A stretch of DNA of 60,000 nt, taken from contig NC_088301.1 in NCBI RefSeq assembly GCF_032854445.1, positions 20,889,808 through 20,949,807 on the forward strand, written 5' to 3'. The first letter of the stretch is position 1. Each line of letters opens with the position of its first letter. A program made the position numbers and the translations under genes. This DNA is from Liolophura sinensis (taxonomy: Eukaryota; Mollusca; Polyplacophora; Chitonida; Chitonidae). Below, piece by piece: positions 22,747-34,409 of the stretch. The notes under the pieces were generated by a model. The model had not been told where the DNA came from and ran no database searches. It worked only from the letters and a program-made list of their open reading frames with translations.

Positions 22747-25527
22747 TCTATATGTCCCACAGTAAAGATGTGTTTCTCCTTAACTGTGCCGTTTGATTAT
22801 TGTGGTCCCTTCAACGGCGTTCAGGCACCTCAGCTTTGTACAAAGGAGCAGGCCACTGGCTATACAGAATTCAACTGAGCTTTATTGAAGAAGAAGAGGC
22901 CTTGGAATGTGATAGCGCTGTGCCTACCCACACGAAACCAATCCGCCCAATTTCAACCAGCCTTTAATACGAACTTGGAATGTTATTTTATGATATCCAG
23001 AGATTCAAGTGCAGCTTGGACTGATCTGGTCTGGGGTCACTATAACCTAACTTTAACAGAGTTCACAGTTGCAGTTCAACTCATTCTCGGTAAGCCAAGA
23101 GTCTAAAGGGGAACGTTCACGGTGGGAATGGCTAAAATCAACCATGAGTTTGAAGTTGATGAAAACCCGATGGGTACAGCGATTCCTGATGTGTACATGT
23201 CATGATTCATGTTGTATTTTTCATAGAATTTATCAGTATATGTTTTATAATAGAATACATTTTTTGTTGTTGAAATTTTAAAGTATTTTTCTTTGCTTGC
23301 AGTCCGAAATACATATACCAGATCGGCCACAGGAGTTAAACTGTATTTGTTCACAATGATGACACATAACACCAAGTCCTCGAAGTCGTCACTGAACATA
23401 TCGTAACGTTTAATTTTTAGACAAATGACGTTGAAAGGATGCGAAACATTTTCATGTTATGAAAATAAAACAGCCGTTTTGTAGACAAAATCATGACTAA
23501 AACCAGAAAAAAATATTCGTGGAAGAACAAACGGCTACAAAACCTAGTCACTAAGCACTCGTGGTGGGGTATTATTGTTCTCTTGGTCTTGGTACGTGAC
23601 AATAAGCGGTCGACTGAGGATCCTCGAGCGTTTATATAAGATGCCTTAAATGGTCTTACGTGAATTTCTTTCCTTGTGATTTGGACCTATTTCTTTTCCA
23701 TTCTCCGGGTGGAAATATATATTTTACACGTGGGACACGTGTCAGATAGGTCTGCTTGCCAAAGGTCTGTGGTTTCTTCCAAGCATTTCAGTTTATGTAT
23801 TTATTTGAGTGGTGTTTTACGCCGTACTCAAAAATATTTCACTTATACAACGGCGACCAGCATTATGGTGGGAGGAAACCGGGCAGGTTTCTTCCCACGT
23901 ACGGCATTTCGGTTTGGCTCACCAATGAAACTGACTGTCATCGAATATAAACATGGGAGATTTTTTTTGAGTACGGTGTTTGACACCAGTGTTGCGGGCT
24001 ATACGTTTGCCTACATGGCTGATGTGCCGATTGTAGGCACGGATAGCACTTGGTTCATTCCTGGTTTATTATCGATAACCATACTTCATGTATTTGAAAG
24101 CATTGACACGATTCATATGTTTTCTAACTGGTCTGTATGTATAATTTGGAGTTTCACCGTGCGTTCCCGTGACCCTTGTCATGTCAGTGGTCTAGCCGTG
24201 GAAGTGAATTTTCAGCCCACTCTGATCAAGAATCGTTAACTCAGTGAATGTAGGCCTTAGTCGTATATTTAATTGTCTTATTTTATTTCAAAGACTCCTG
24301 GTAATATGCAAGTGGTTTCCTCTACATACAGATAAATTGGCTTTGGTTGAATAAACATTCCTGTATATGCGAAGCTGAATACCTTTGCGCCTTGGTTGAG
24401 TCCAAGGATCAAGCAGAAGTCCAAGTCATTGTCTACTTCAGATAGGTAATTTGATATTACCAGTGGTATGCAATTGCATATGTTTAAATTTCAGAAATGC
24501 CAGTGGTTGCCACCCAACCATCCACTTTCCACTATGTTGCAATGCAAAAAGATGGCACTGGCAACGTAGACATGCATTTTTTTCATGGCATTGTAGAACC
24601 TATATACTGCATTACATTTTTACTGAACTCTTCGGCTCTTGAAATCAAACACATGTAATTTCTGTCCGTGCTTTGCAGAACGTGACGGATTTTCACATGA
24701 ATGATGGCTCTCAAAATCACGCATGACTGTTTTCTTGGACATAAGGCTTTCTTGGCTCTCATAAGATCCGGTGCATGGTCATCGTCAGGGTTATGATTAC
24801 AATTCTGTATGTATTTACTTTGCAGGCCGCGTTCGCTCTGAAGATTACAGGAGAACATTTCTTTCCATGAATTCTGCTACATGGCTACGATTGTTTTCGA
24901 GGGCGTGATGGAGTTTCATGAAATAATTGCCATCATTTTTATGACTGCTTTCAAAGATGTTCTTGCTTAGGATTGTTTTTCATATTAGCTGACAATGAGA
25001 TCCCTTTCGAAAATAAGACTCCGGTGAAAGGTCGCGATTCCAAACGCGGCAAAATATGTACATCGGTCTATACTCCAGGTTCAGTTGTATTACATCGACA
25101 AGACAACAACTATATGCTGTTGCCGTCACAGTTACGTATCGTCTTTGGCGTGAACACTACAGGGAATGAATATATAGGTTAATGTTTGTTAATCTTGTTA
25201 AACCTTATAAGATAAAGTAAGTAAGCAAATTAAAATGAATTACCAAAAACGGAGAGTTCAGAAACTTTTGAATGTGATTTCTTGCACAGCGGAAAAAATG
25301 ATAGTTTTAACTGTTGTTTTAACTGTTGTTTTAAGAATGGCATTTGCCCGTTGGGAATTCAATCACGGTTTACCATTGCCATTTGGTTTACAGGACTGAT
25401 CTTGTGGTATAGTCGTCGGAATCTGAACCAGGAGTGAGAATACTTGCAGGAACATAACACTATCGTCACCATAACTGTACATCTTCTACGTTAGGGTGTG
25501 TCAGCACCAGGGAAAGCATATCTCATC
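22747..25527. other. Intergenic DNA
   Basis: There is AT-rich sequence and one SINE A fragment at 23,797. Open frames here lack splice support; one of them runs partly through the SINE. I see nothing else. Confidence 0.45.
23797..23895 (-). repeat. SINE family A, 5'-truncated
   Basis: Minus-strand copy with AAAT tail, GTACGGCGTAAAACACC and the CATAATGCTGG-type segment; similarity ends near GGAAACCGGGCAGG. Confidence 0.75.
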
Positions 25528-25868
25528 TGACCACTTGGTCGCCTAATGGTTAGAGCGTTTCCCTTGAAGTCGGGAGACCTCGGTATCAAACCAAACGGGT
25601 CATACCAAAAAATTTAAACTTTAAAAATGACACTTGCTGTCGCCTCGTTTGGCGCTCAGCACTGAGAGGTGAGAGCAAGAAAACATGATTAGCTAACCTG
25701 GTGTCAGTATAATGTGACTGGATGGGGTGTCATGTCAGGTGTCTTTGGAATAATACTTCAGCTGAGGCAGCACTTTGGCGGCATGTTCTCTCAAGAAGAA
25801 CACAATATATCTACATACACGTTATGATTCCTCGTCGTCATATGACTGAATAGTTGCTAAAGTAAAAG
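25528..25868 (+). mobile_element. SINE family B, near full-length
   Basis: It has the head GTCGCCTAATGGTTAGAGCG, then GTCGGGAGACCTCGG, the body with GCCTCGTTTGGCGCTCAGCA and the 3' CATATGACTGAATAGTTGC. It matches the copy at 21,593 throughout. Confidence 0.8.
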
Positions 25869-26261
25869 AAAGCTTCAATATGAATTTAGGCTATTCATAC
25901 AGGCAACTGAAAACTATGCGTAAAAATACTTTTTTAGATTTTTAAAAGAGTGTTGAAAGGCATTCATATACTGAAAAACCATACCGACGGTATCTAGGAA
26001 CTCTGACGTCACATCACCTATTTTTCCTCATGTCCACCAGCAGGAAGGAATTTTTGGGAAAATTATTTTAGTAATCTTTCACTAATGGATAAAACAAAAA
26101 AGTTATTCCAACAGTCAGTGTCGTGATTAGAGTTGAAAAAACTTCCTGTGAAGTCAGAGTTCCTAAACTGTGATAGTATAGTGGATAAAGCCCACCTTAG
26201 AATTCAAATGTTTGAAAATATATATATGTTTAGTTTGAATGTAGTGATAACTACTTCGATT

Positions 26262-26310
26262 TTAAAGGTCTTTGCCTTTAAGCACGACGTTAAACCCGAA
26301 GCATACATAT
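26262..26310 (+). repeat. SINE family B 3' tail fragment next to microsatellite
   Basis: TTTAAGCACGACGTTAAACCCG and AAGCATACAT match the family B 3' end, followed directly by ATAC/ATAT repeats. The tail probably seeded the microsatellite. Confidence 0.6.
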
Positions 26311-26353
26311 ACATATATATGTATATATATACATATATATTCGAAAGGAATCT

Positions 26354-26354
<1 letters not shown>

Positions 26355-26443
<89 letters not shown>
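26355..26443. repeat. (AT)n microsatellite
   Basis: Pure AT dinucleotide run of about 89 bases, the longest in the window. Open frames through it encode Tyr-Ile repeats and are not genes. Confidence 0.95.
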
Positions 26444-26445
<2 letters not shown>

Positions 26446-27009
26446 ATAAACATAGTGCGGTTAAACCGAAAAATCGGAACAAACATACCGTTGTTGGGTT
26501 ATCTATGTCTCATCATCTGCAACATTTACCAGACATTAAACGGGTGGATAATCATTTTCATCAAATTATTGTTCAAATGTTGTGTCCCTAATTCTGTTCA
26601 AACAAAAGTTATTGATGCTAAAATCCCCTCTGTGTTACAGTATCACATGGTTGAACTTTGCTGGTTACGTGTGTACGGTCGTTGCTGTTATAATGCCTAT
26701 AATAGTGGTGCCTTTTCTTTCTTTCTTTTCTTTTCTTTGGTAAGTTGTACACGTATGTGGCCATGAATGTTGTCTCTCATTCAGGTATGCTTACTACATC
26801 ATACAGAACTGACTTAAATCTGGCCTTTGGTCTCAGCTGTATATTTGGTGAGTTAGCCTTACTGAAGTCCTTATGAAATCTGATACGTCTATACATGTAC
26901 AAGGCACATAAGCAACCCTGAACGTGTTCAACTCTTCACTTTGTTGAAAGCATTTGGATAGGGACGATCACTATAAGTCATTTCTTCATTACTGTACCTA
27001 TAAGTGAAG

Positions 27010-27230
27010 GGCCTCCTTGGACTATGGGATTAGCGTGCTATCGCAGTACACCGACCCAGGGGCCTCTGCCCAACTCATGCCGGCTTCCTCTCCAGTCGTA
27101 CCTGTAGGACTACGTAGGAAGGTCCTGCAGCAACCTACGGATGGTTGTGAGATTCCACCGTACTCTTCCCGGTTCCCTCCCAAAAATAAATATTCTGGAA
27201 AACGGCGTAAAACTTCAATGAAATAAATAA
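27010..27230 (+). repeat. SINE family A, nearly complete, diverged
   Basis: It shows the head CCTCCTTGGACTATGGGATT, the middle GCAACCTACGGATGGTTGTG and the tail AACGGCGTAAAACTTCAATG plus AAAT units. Confidence 0.8.
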
Positions 27231-27258
27231 AAACATGCATACCTAAGTGTATTCTTTT

Positions 27259-27362
27259 GATCAAGAATAAGACGACATTTTCCAGATCAAGAATAAGACG
27301 ACATTTTCCAGATCAAGAATAAGACGACATTTTCCACATCAAGAATAAGACGACATTTTCCA
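27259..27362. repeat. 26-base tandem repeat, four copies
   Basis: Units of 26 bases (core AAGAATAAGACGACATTTTC) start at 27259, 27285, 27311 and 27337 with almost no differences, so the array is recent. Confidence 0.95.
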
Positions 27363-27712
27363 CTCTAAGAGATTCAGCTGCTTTGGGCTTTTACTGTACA
27401 CTCGGTCTTTGACACATTTATACAAAGACCCTTTAATTAGAAAGGAACTCGCATAAAACCGGGGTTAAAACTGATTTACGGATTTACTTCAGAAAAAACT
27501 AAACACGTGAAACTTCCGCCTGCATAAGCACCAAGCTTATACGTATGTGTAGGCTGTTATGAGAGCAAACGTCTCAAGGTCGGGAGTTAAGCTGCTGTCT
27601 ATGGCGGTCACAAAATCGGTTAATATATGCTCTGATTATACACAGATTTCTTTGAGCTTTGTGTAAACGCTGCGTAAACAGATGGGCGGAATATGTATCT
27701 CACCCTCTGTCC

Positions 27713-27797
27713 TCCCACCATCCTACTGACCGCCGTCGTATAAGTCAAATATTCTTGAGTACAGCGTAAAACACCAGTCGAATAAGTAAATAAATAT
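27713..27797 (+). repeat. SINE family A 3' fragment
   Basis: CGTCGTATAAGTCAAATATT, then TTGAGTACAGCGTAAAACAC and AAAT-like units; the head is missing. Confidence 0.75.
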
Positions 27798-29626
27798 ACA
27801 TAACCGTTTCCGTATCTTTATGTTTTTGCAGACTTCATTTAAGTGCTCATTATCATTGTTTATACGTTAATGTCTTTAAACCAGCACCCAAACTTCTCCC
27901 AAAAGGATAACTGGGAGATTACGTAAAATCAGAATTTGGGAGAGATATCTCTTGAAACAGAAAGTTATTGAAGCAATGCATGTATACATCTGATACAACG
28001 TGAACGAAAAACTTCATAGATTATATATGTAGCTGTTAGAACTTTAATGTTTGTACGAAATCTGATACGTCTATACATGTACCAGCGAAGAATAATAGGC
28101 CTAAATATCTTTTTATAGTCACTAGGATACCTTAGTGTGTCTTTTGTTTGTAGAGTCCAGTATATATTTTGTTTGGTTAAAACGTCGACTGAACCACCTG
28201 TTGTGCTTTATTATGACTCCTATATCTTGGAGGGGGTCAGCTGTCTTTGAAAATATGTACCTGGATAGGTGTACTCAAGTTACCTGTCAGTCGTTCCCAA
28301 TTGTGAAAGTTAGGGCGTGTCCCACCCCTCTCAGGGTCCGTGCCTATTGTTATGCACTGATCCCCACCGAGTACCTGAACACAGAGCCAGTCGTCCTAGC
28401 TATATACTCTGGCTCGCTCTGACGCACACAGCATTTGTCTGGCTGAGGGCTTACGCACACAGAATTCGGCATACCCGTTAGCAGCAGAGCGTTTAGCCCT
28501 CACAATAGCGTGTATGGGCGCTGCTGTTATGTGTTGACGCCGGCCAGTCTTTGATGACCGCACCTAGGTACTACATGACTACTACTTGATAATACACTAC
28601 ATGTCGACTCTGATGGTTAAATCACTTTTAACCGAGTTTGGAAGCCTACGTATGAACCTGTGCTGCCAGTGATATACCAGAGACAGTTACTATATAGTGC
28701 TAAGGATTTCTTTGACGTGACACTACATACGCCTACCAAAAAGTGAGAGCGATTTACCGGGGCAAGGTTGGACAATTCACATTGCGGTCATAATACAGTT
28801 ATGGCTACTCTAAGCAAGAGGTAAGCTTATTTCTTCCAACCGTACACATACTGCATTACGTGCCTCCACGGCCTCAGTCGCAAATTCACGTAAGCATAAC
28901 ACATTAATTTCCGCGTGTGCCCCTCCCCCACCCATGTTATATACTGAAAACAAATGTTTATTTCCTCGAAGTTCTGAACTGGGTTGTGAGCCTACACTGA
29001 TCACCGATGGTGTGAAGTGTTCATTTCTGTAGTGGACGTACGGTACGTAATGATACATCACACCAAAATCCAGCTGGACATTGGTTGACGTGAGAGGTTT
29101 TTGGGTATGAACAGAATTCTATGTAGGCCAATGTTACATTAGATATAAAATCACAGGCGTGTTTTACGTGTAAAATAGCACGGGGCCGTGACACACCTGT
29201 GGATATAGGTAAACCTCGTTCATATGACGCAAACACTGCTTTTTTAAAACTTTGTGTGCGCAGTCGGACGGTTTCCGTGTGGTCACTTGCGATCACAACG
29301 CTGTCTTGTGATGGTTGGTTTGGCGATTGGAACGGGTTCAAACTACACAGAGCTTAATCCAGGTAGGGCTTTGGTTTGATTTACAAAACATAGCTGCGTA
29401 ACAAGTGACAAAGAGTCTTCGTAGGCCTAGTAAATACAAATAACTGCTATTACAAGCAACGACTATTCACAGTACTAAGGAAGAGGCATGCCACCAAGAA
29501 CAAAGGCATAGGCCTACATATTACCAAGTAAGGACCATGTATAAATAGTGCTGTAAGGATGAGACTGAAGTATATGGTGTCAGGACAGCCCATATATGTA
29601 CACCTAATAATTCATTTACATTCTTT

Positions 29627-29780
29627 CAGCCGTACGTGGGAAGGTCTGGTAGCAACCTGCGGAGGGTCGTGGGTTCCCCCCAGGCTCTGCCCGGTTTCCT
29701 CCCACCATTATGCTGGCCGTCGTGGTATAAGTGAAATATTCTTGAGTACGGCGTAAAACATCAATCAAATAAATAAATAC
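29627..29780 (+). repeat. SINE family A 3' half
   Basis: Well-conserved copy from CAGCCGTACGTGGGAAGG through GTATAAGTGAAATATTCTTG to the AAAT tail; the tRNA-like head is missing, as expected from 5' truncation. Confidence 0.85.
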
Positions 29781-30283
29781 ATTCTTTAACATTTCACAGC
29801 TTGTTGTACAATATTTGCTTTGCTACAAAGCAAAACCTGTCAGCTGGAACGTCTAAGGAAACATACCATCCACGGGAATGTCACACACCCTGTTCCAGAT
29901 TTCCGTCTTTATTCACACATATATAATATGTAATTAAGTGTTCATGAATTAATCTTATCAGTTGCTGTAACGTGGTAGAGCGGCATCAGTCCATTGAAGA
30001 ATAGTCTGGGTTTTATATGAACATCATCTCAGGACGGATCAGCTGCAGCAACAAAGGCAGCAAACTGTGTTTCAAACGGCTCTGACTTTTAATGTGTAGG
30101 CCCACTGATATATATGTAGACGGCTTCATTCAGTTGTCAACATGCCACGCCCGTCATTTCAAAACAGGGAGGAACTGCACTGACTGGGAAGATTTTTTTG
30201 ATTGAGATGTTCCTTGATGGTATATAGATATTTATATGCATGTCAGAATCATCCGCCTATTATAACGGTAATGAGATATACGG

Positions 30284-30390
30284 CGGGAGAGGAAACCAGC
30301 ATGAGCTGGACCTGAACTCACAGCGGCCGCATTGGTGAGAGGCTCCTGGGTCATTACGCTGTGCTAGCGCGCTAACCAACTGAGTCATAT
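30284..30390 (-). repeat. SINE family A head fragment
   Basis: Minus-strand tRNA-like head including CTGTGAGTTCAGGTCCAGCT and TTGGTTAGCGCGCTAGCACA; the 3' half is missing. Confidence 0.8.
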
Positions 30391-31442
30391 TATCGTATGA
30401 CATAATCATTATCCTGGAGCATTTCTATGGCGCATTTAGGGTGTGGTGGGATTTCTGCCTTTTATCAGCAGGTTCTTGTTTGTATTATCGGTCACCATGA
30501 CATCCGTTTAAAGAAGATCTACAGGCCACGCTTTTGCGAACTGAACGTAGTGCTGAAAGATGAGAAAGTTAAGTAAATATGTAGACTCAAATGTAAATGG
30601 ATATATACACGTCTGGGAACATACATGAAGCGCATTGGATCAAAATACTTCGCAATTTTTTGCATATACATGTACATATAGGTAAAAACGTCCGGCTATA
30701 TAAATTATTTGGAGACGTATTAATGCCCAGACGGCCAGAGATTAAGACTATGGGTTTAAACGCCATATAGTACGCCTATACACGATACACTAAACTGTAT
30801 ATATGTATAGCTACGGGGAAATGCTCTGATTCACTATCTGCGAGATATTATATATCACACACACAAAAGGCAAATTCCGACAAACTGAGACAGGCCATGC
30901 GGATGAAACAGTCCGGGGTCTTTTCTGCTCCACTCGCTCGTACAAGTACCCAAGAACGGATTGTGAAATCAAACAGGATGTTTCGACAGAGCGTGACTCG
31001 TACCTTAATAACTTAATTCCAGTCATGAAATTGGATACCAGGTGTTTTCAGGGTAATGCTGGGCGTGCCATACTTGAACTACAGGAACAAAGCTCCATCA
31101 GTAAAGCATAGAGTACAAAATCACTCTGTGAGCATTATGTAAAGCCCTACACATGCTAGACAAGTCACGTCTTATGACTTGCAACTTATTCACTACATAT
31201 TTTTCTACCTAATTCTTCTTAAGCCATGGTTCTAGGGGGCGTGTGATTTGCTACTATTTACCCACTTACTTGTGCAGTTGGAATAGAGCCCTCACTGAAC
31301 TGACAACAGGCCGTGTTTCACTGGTTGTACGTGTGACCATTTGCCATGTATCAGACTGTCGTCACTGCTCTGGTTTTACTCTCTACGCGGTTTCTACACG
31401 GATAAGACCTTCCGATGTATTTCTTTGCAACGTTTCCAGGTA

Positions 31443-31693
31443 TATTTATTTATTTATTTGATTGGCGTTTTACGCCGCACTTACTTATATATATTTCACT
31501 TATACGACGGCGGCCAGCATTATAGTGGGTGGAAACCGGGTAGAGCTCGGCGGAAACCCACGACCATCCGCAGGTTGCTGCCAGACCTTCCCACGTACGG
31601 CCGGAGAGGAAGCCAGCATGAGCTAGACTTGAACTCACAGCGACCGCATTGGTGAGAGACTCCTGGGTCATTACGCTAACCAACTGTGCCACG
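31443..31693 (-). mobile_element. SINE family A, nearly full-length
   Basis: Complete minus-strand copy from the AAAT tail through GGTCGTGGGTTTCCGCCGAG to the head with the B-box CTGTGAGTTCAAGTCTAGC. The usual GCGCTAGCGCAG segment is partly deleted. Confidence 0.85.
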
Positions 31694-32172
31694 GTTCTAA
31701 ATGCCTCTTAAGGAGCTCATATGCGTTAGGGCCGTGTGTATATGTTTATATATATGTATGACGCACAGACCCTGGCAAAGTAAGTGTCGGGCTGTGGGAA
31801 CCTAAATAAGAAGATGCCAACGTCAGCGACGATCAGTGTTTTATTCACATATAAAAGTACATATACAGAGGTCGCGTTGCTATACACAGTTTTGTATACC
31901 GTATGAATAACCCCGTAACCTGTTCAAATGCATAAAAATGTGAATAAGAATATGAAATGTATGTCATACGTATTAATGTTAGAATACAAAACGTTTTTAA
32001 AGAAGTGAGGGTTCAGTCCCTACTTTCAAAGTTTCCTTGGTTCCGTGTGACCGTACTGAACATGATTTATTTACGACGGTCCCGTGATTGGAATAACCCA
32101 CACGCACGCACGTACCCCACACCCAGCTTTTAACACGTTGGCATTATCTCTTATTGATGCCTTATCTCTTAA

Positions 32173-32459
32173 CAAGTTAATCTCATGTCTGCACGGGAAA
32201 AGCAAAGTGAACATAATCAAGCTATACACTCAAAATTGCATATACACTCTAAAAGTTAATCTGTTAATTTTAAGAGAAAGTCTGAGTGATGCTAGAATGT
32301 ATTCTGTTAGTATAATAGTGTGTCACAGAGTACATTCTTGCATCACTCGAACAACACACATTCTGTTAAAATCAACAGATAAACTTTTTGAGTGTAAATT
32401 GAGTGTAAAGCTTGATTATGTTTACATTGCTTTTCCCGTGCAGACATGAGATTAACTTG
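32173..32459. mobile_element. Foldback/MITE element with arms covering almost its whole length
   Basis: The left arm starts CAAGTTAATCTCATGTCTGC at 32173 and the right arm ends in its reverse complement at 32459. About 60 outer bases are nearly identical and weaker pairing continues inward (TGAGTGATGC near 32,283 with GCATCACTC near 32,340). Both strands therefore encode nearly the same short peptide, a signature of the palindrome rather than of a gene. Confidence 0.85.
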
Positions 32460-32744
32460 CTATCCTGAATTAGATGACGGGTCAGCTTGTATACACATAT
32501 CCACAACATGATCTCAACCCGAACAGTTCGTCTCAGTTCATTTACAGTCGTTACATTATCGCATGCGTTACTCGCTTCATTCAGCATTATCCGAATTCTA
32601 ATCGTATATTGCAACCTTTGAGGACCACTTATAAAATCAAAAAGGACGACCCATGTTAATGTACAATCACATATCCAATCATAAATAGCCAAAATAGCTA
32701 TTAACACCAATACTAAATACACGATAGGATATACGTGTATGCCC

Positions 32745-32850
32745 TCACGCGGGGGCCGATTTCCTCCCACCATAATGCTGGCTGATGTTGTATAAGTGAA
32801 ATATTCATGAGTACGGCGTAAAACGGCAATCAAATCAATAAATAAATAAA
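32745..32850 (+). repeat. SINE family A 3' fragment
   Basis: CCACCATAATGCTGGCTGAT, GTATAAGTGAAATATTCATG and TACGGCGTAAAACGGCAATC followed by AAAT units. Confidence 0.8.
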
Positions 32851-34409
32851 ATATGCTTAATCATATATCACATATCTAAAACTAGCACTGACACCAAAAC
32901 ACTACAAAAGGAGAGTGACTACTTTATTAATGTGAGAATAAACACTAGACGTTGATTTCCAACGATGTCAGAATGGCAACAGCTTCACTTAACGCACGGT
33001 CTCTCGATCATAAAATTAGCCCACGATTCGAGATCAAATAAAACACAAAAATTGTTTACCATTTTGATGTAATACGAGAGGTCTTAGATGCGCCTGCGTG
33101 TCCAGTGGTTATCAGTAACATATGTTTGTTTATTAACTCCTACAGCATATAGTCGTGACTGACCCGGATATAGACTTCGACATTTCAGAAACTATAATAC
33201 CTGCTGCCCAGCGTGTTATCAACTTTAATAATACGTCACCAGGTGGTCAATATACACACCTGTTTCTTGATTAAAACGCATAAATCTTACAACTTCGTTA
33301 TGTTAGGGCTGTTGGAGAGGCATGCCACTGAAAAATCCAACAAAATCAATCGAGGCATAAATGGAGGAATCGAGCCACACGCTGAAGTATTTCTTAGTGC
33401 ATCGTGTGGAATGTTTTATTTATGAACTCCAAGCACGGGGTGTTTTGAAATAGTGTAAGGACGAAAGAATGTTGTTCACTGTAAGTCTTGTGATTATTAT
33501 CCGGGAACGCTCATTTTGGTTTCAACAGGTACATACGACCGCCTGTTTCGACGCCTAGAGCTAATAATAATGACTGTTTGTCAGCATATCCAGAACAGAT
33601 GTTGCCGTCTGTGATCTTGTTTTACACTATTCTGATCAATATTGCATACCTACCCACAGTGGCATTAAAACTTGAAGACCGATATGTAGCCCCACGCATT
33701 GTACATCTAATCAATTTAGGCATTTCTTTCAGGGTGTGCGTGTATGTGTAGGTATGTCGCCACGCAATAATTAACCTCTCACCTATCCCTGATGTATTTG
33801 GCGTTTAGTGATTCATGGGAGAACGATAATTGACTGAGTGGCATATGCTACCTTTGTCCTTCTGTAAAACTGTTAAAATTGGGTGACAAGCATGGGGCTA
33901 GGGGCCGTATATTCTTCTTGTTTAATTAGATCGCCACGTTGGATATATGAACAGTTGTAATCAAAGCGCAACTGAGATACATGGTTTGTTATCGAGTACA
34001 TATATTGTAGCATGGTACACGATTTGAATCTACTGATTTCACTCAGTCGACTAGAATGCGTGTTTCCAACATCACAGAAAACTGTTGACTACTTCTCTTT
34101 GTATGATTCCGTCCCATATTCGTTATTTATATACTTTCTTTGTACACAACATCTGGCATAAATGTGTGAGTTGTTGGATTCAACAAGTTGTTCATAAAAA
34201 GATATTCTTGCTCATTCTGCTGATTCACATAGGCGTGTGTTTTATTACTTGTAACTGAAATGGGCTTTCCTAAAGACAACAACCCGCTTACACAGTATTT
34301 ATGGACTGTATATGTTTGTATCCCATTTCATAAACATTGCTCACTGAAAGGTAATTTGCTTGTTGAAATATTTTTCAGATAAATCAAGTGTGTAGAGGAA
34401 CACGCTAAG

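Larger units (their letters stand above)
27363..34378. other. Intergenic DNA rich in repeats
   Basis: Seven kilobases without a gene I can support. It holds SINE A copies or fragments at 27,713, 29,627, 30,284, 31,443 and 32,745 and a 287-base foldback element at 32,173. A short ATG plus donor near 28,800 (ATGGCTACTCTAAGCAAGAG|GTAAGC) could be a first exon but has no partner. Confidence 0.45.

Noticed and set aside
26133-26766. Frames with long Tyr-Ile repeats on both strands
   Set aside because: They read through the (AT)n microsatellite; composition and strand symmetry exclude a gene.
28800-28823. ATG plus perfect donor, possible first exon
   Set aside because: Seven codons are too few and no partner exon with matching phase is found.
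32084-32833. Two opposite-strand frames with nearly the same peptide
   Set aside because: The resemblance comes from the 287-base palindrome, not from duplicated genes.
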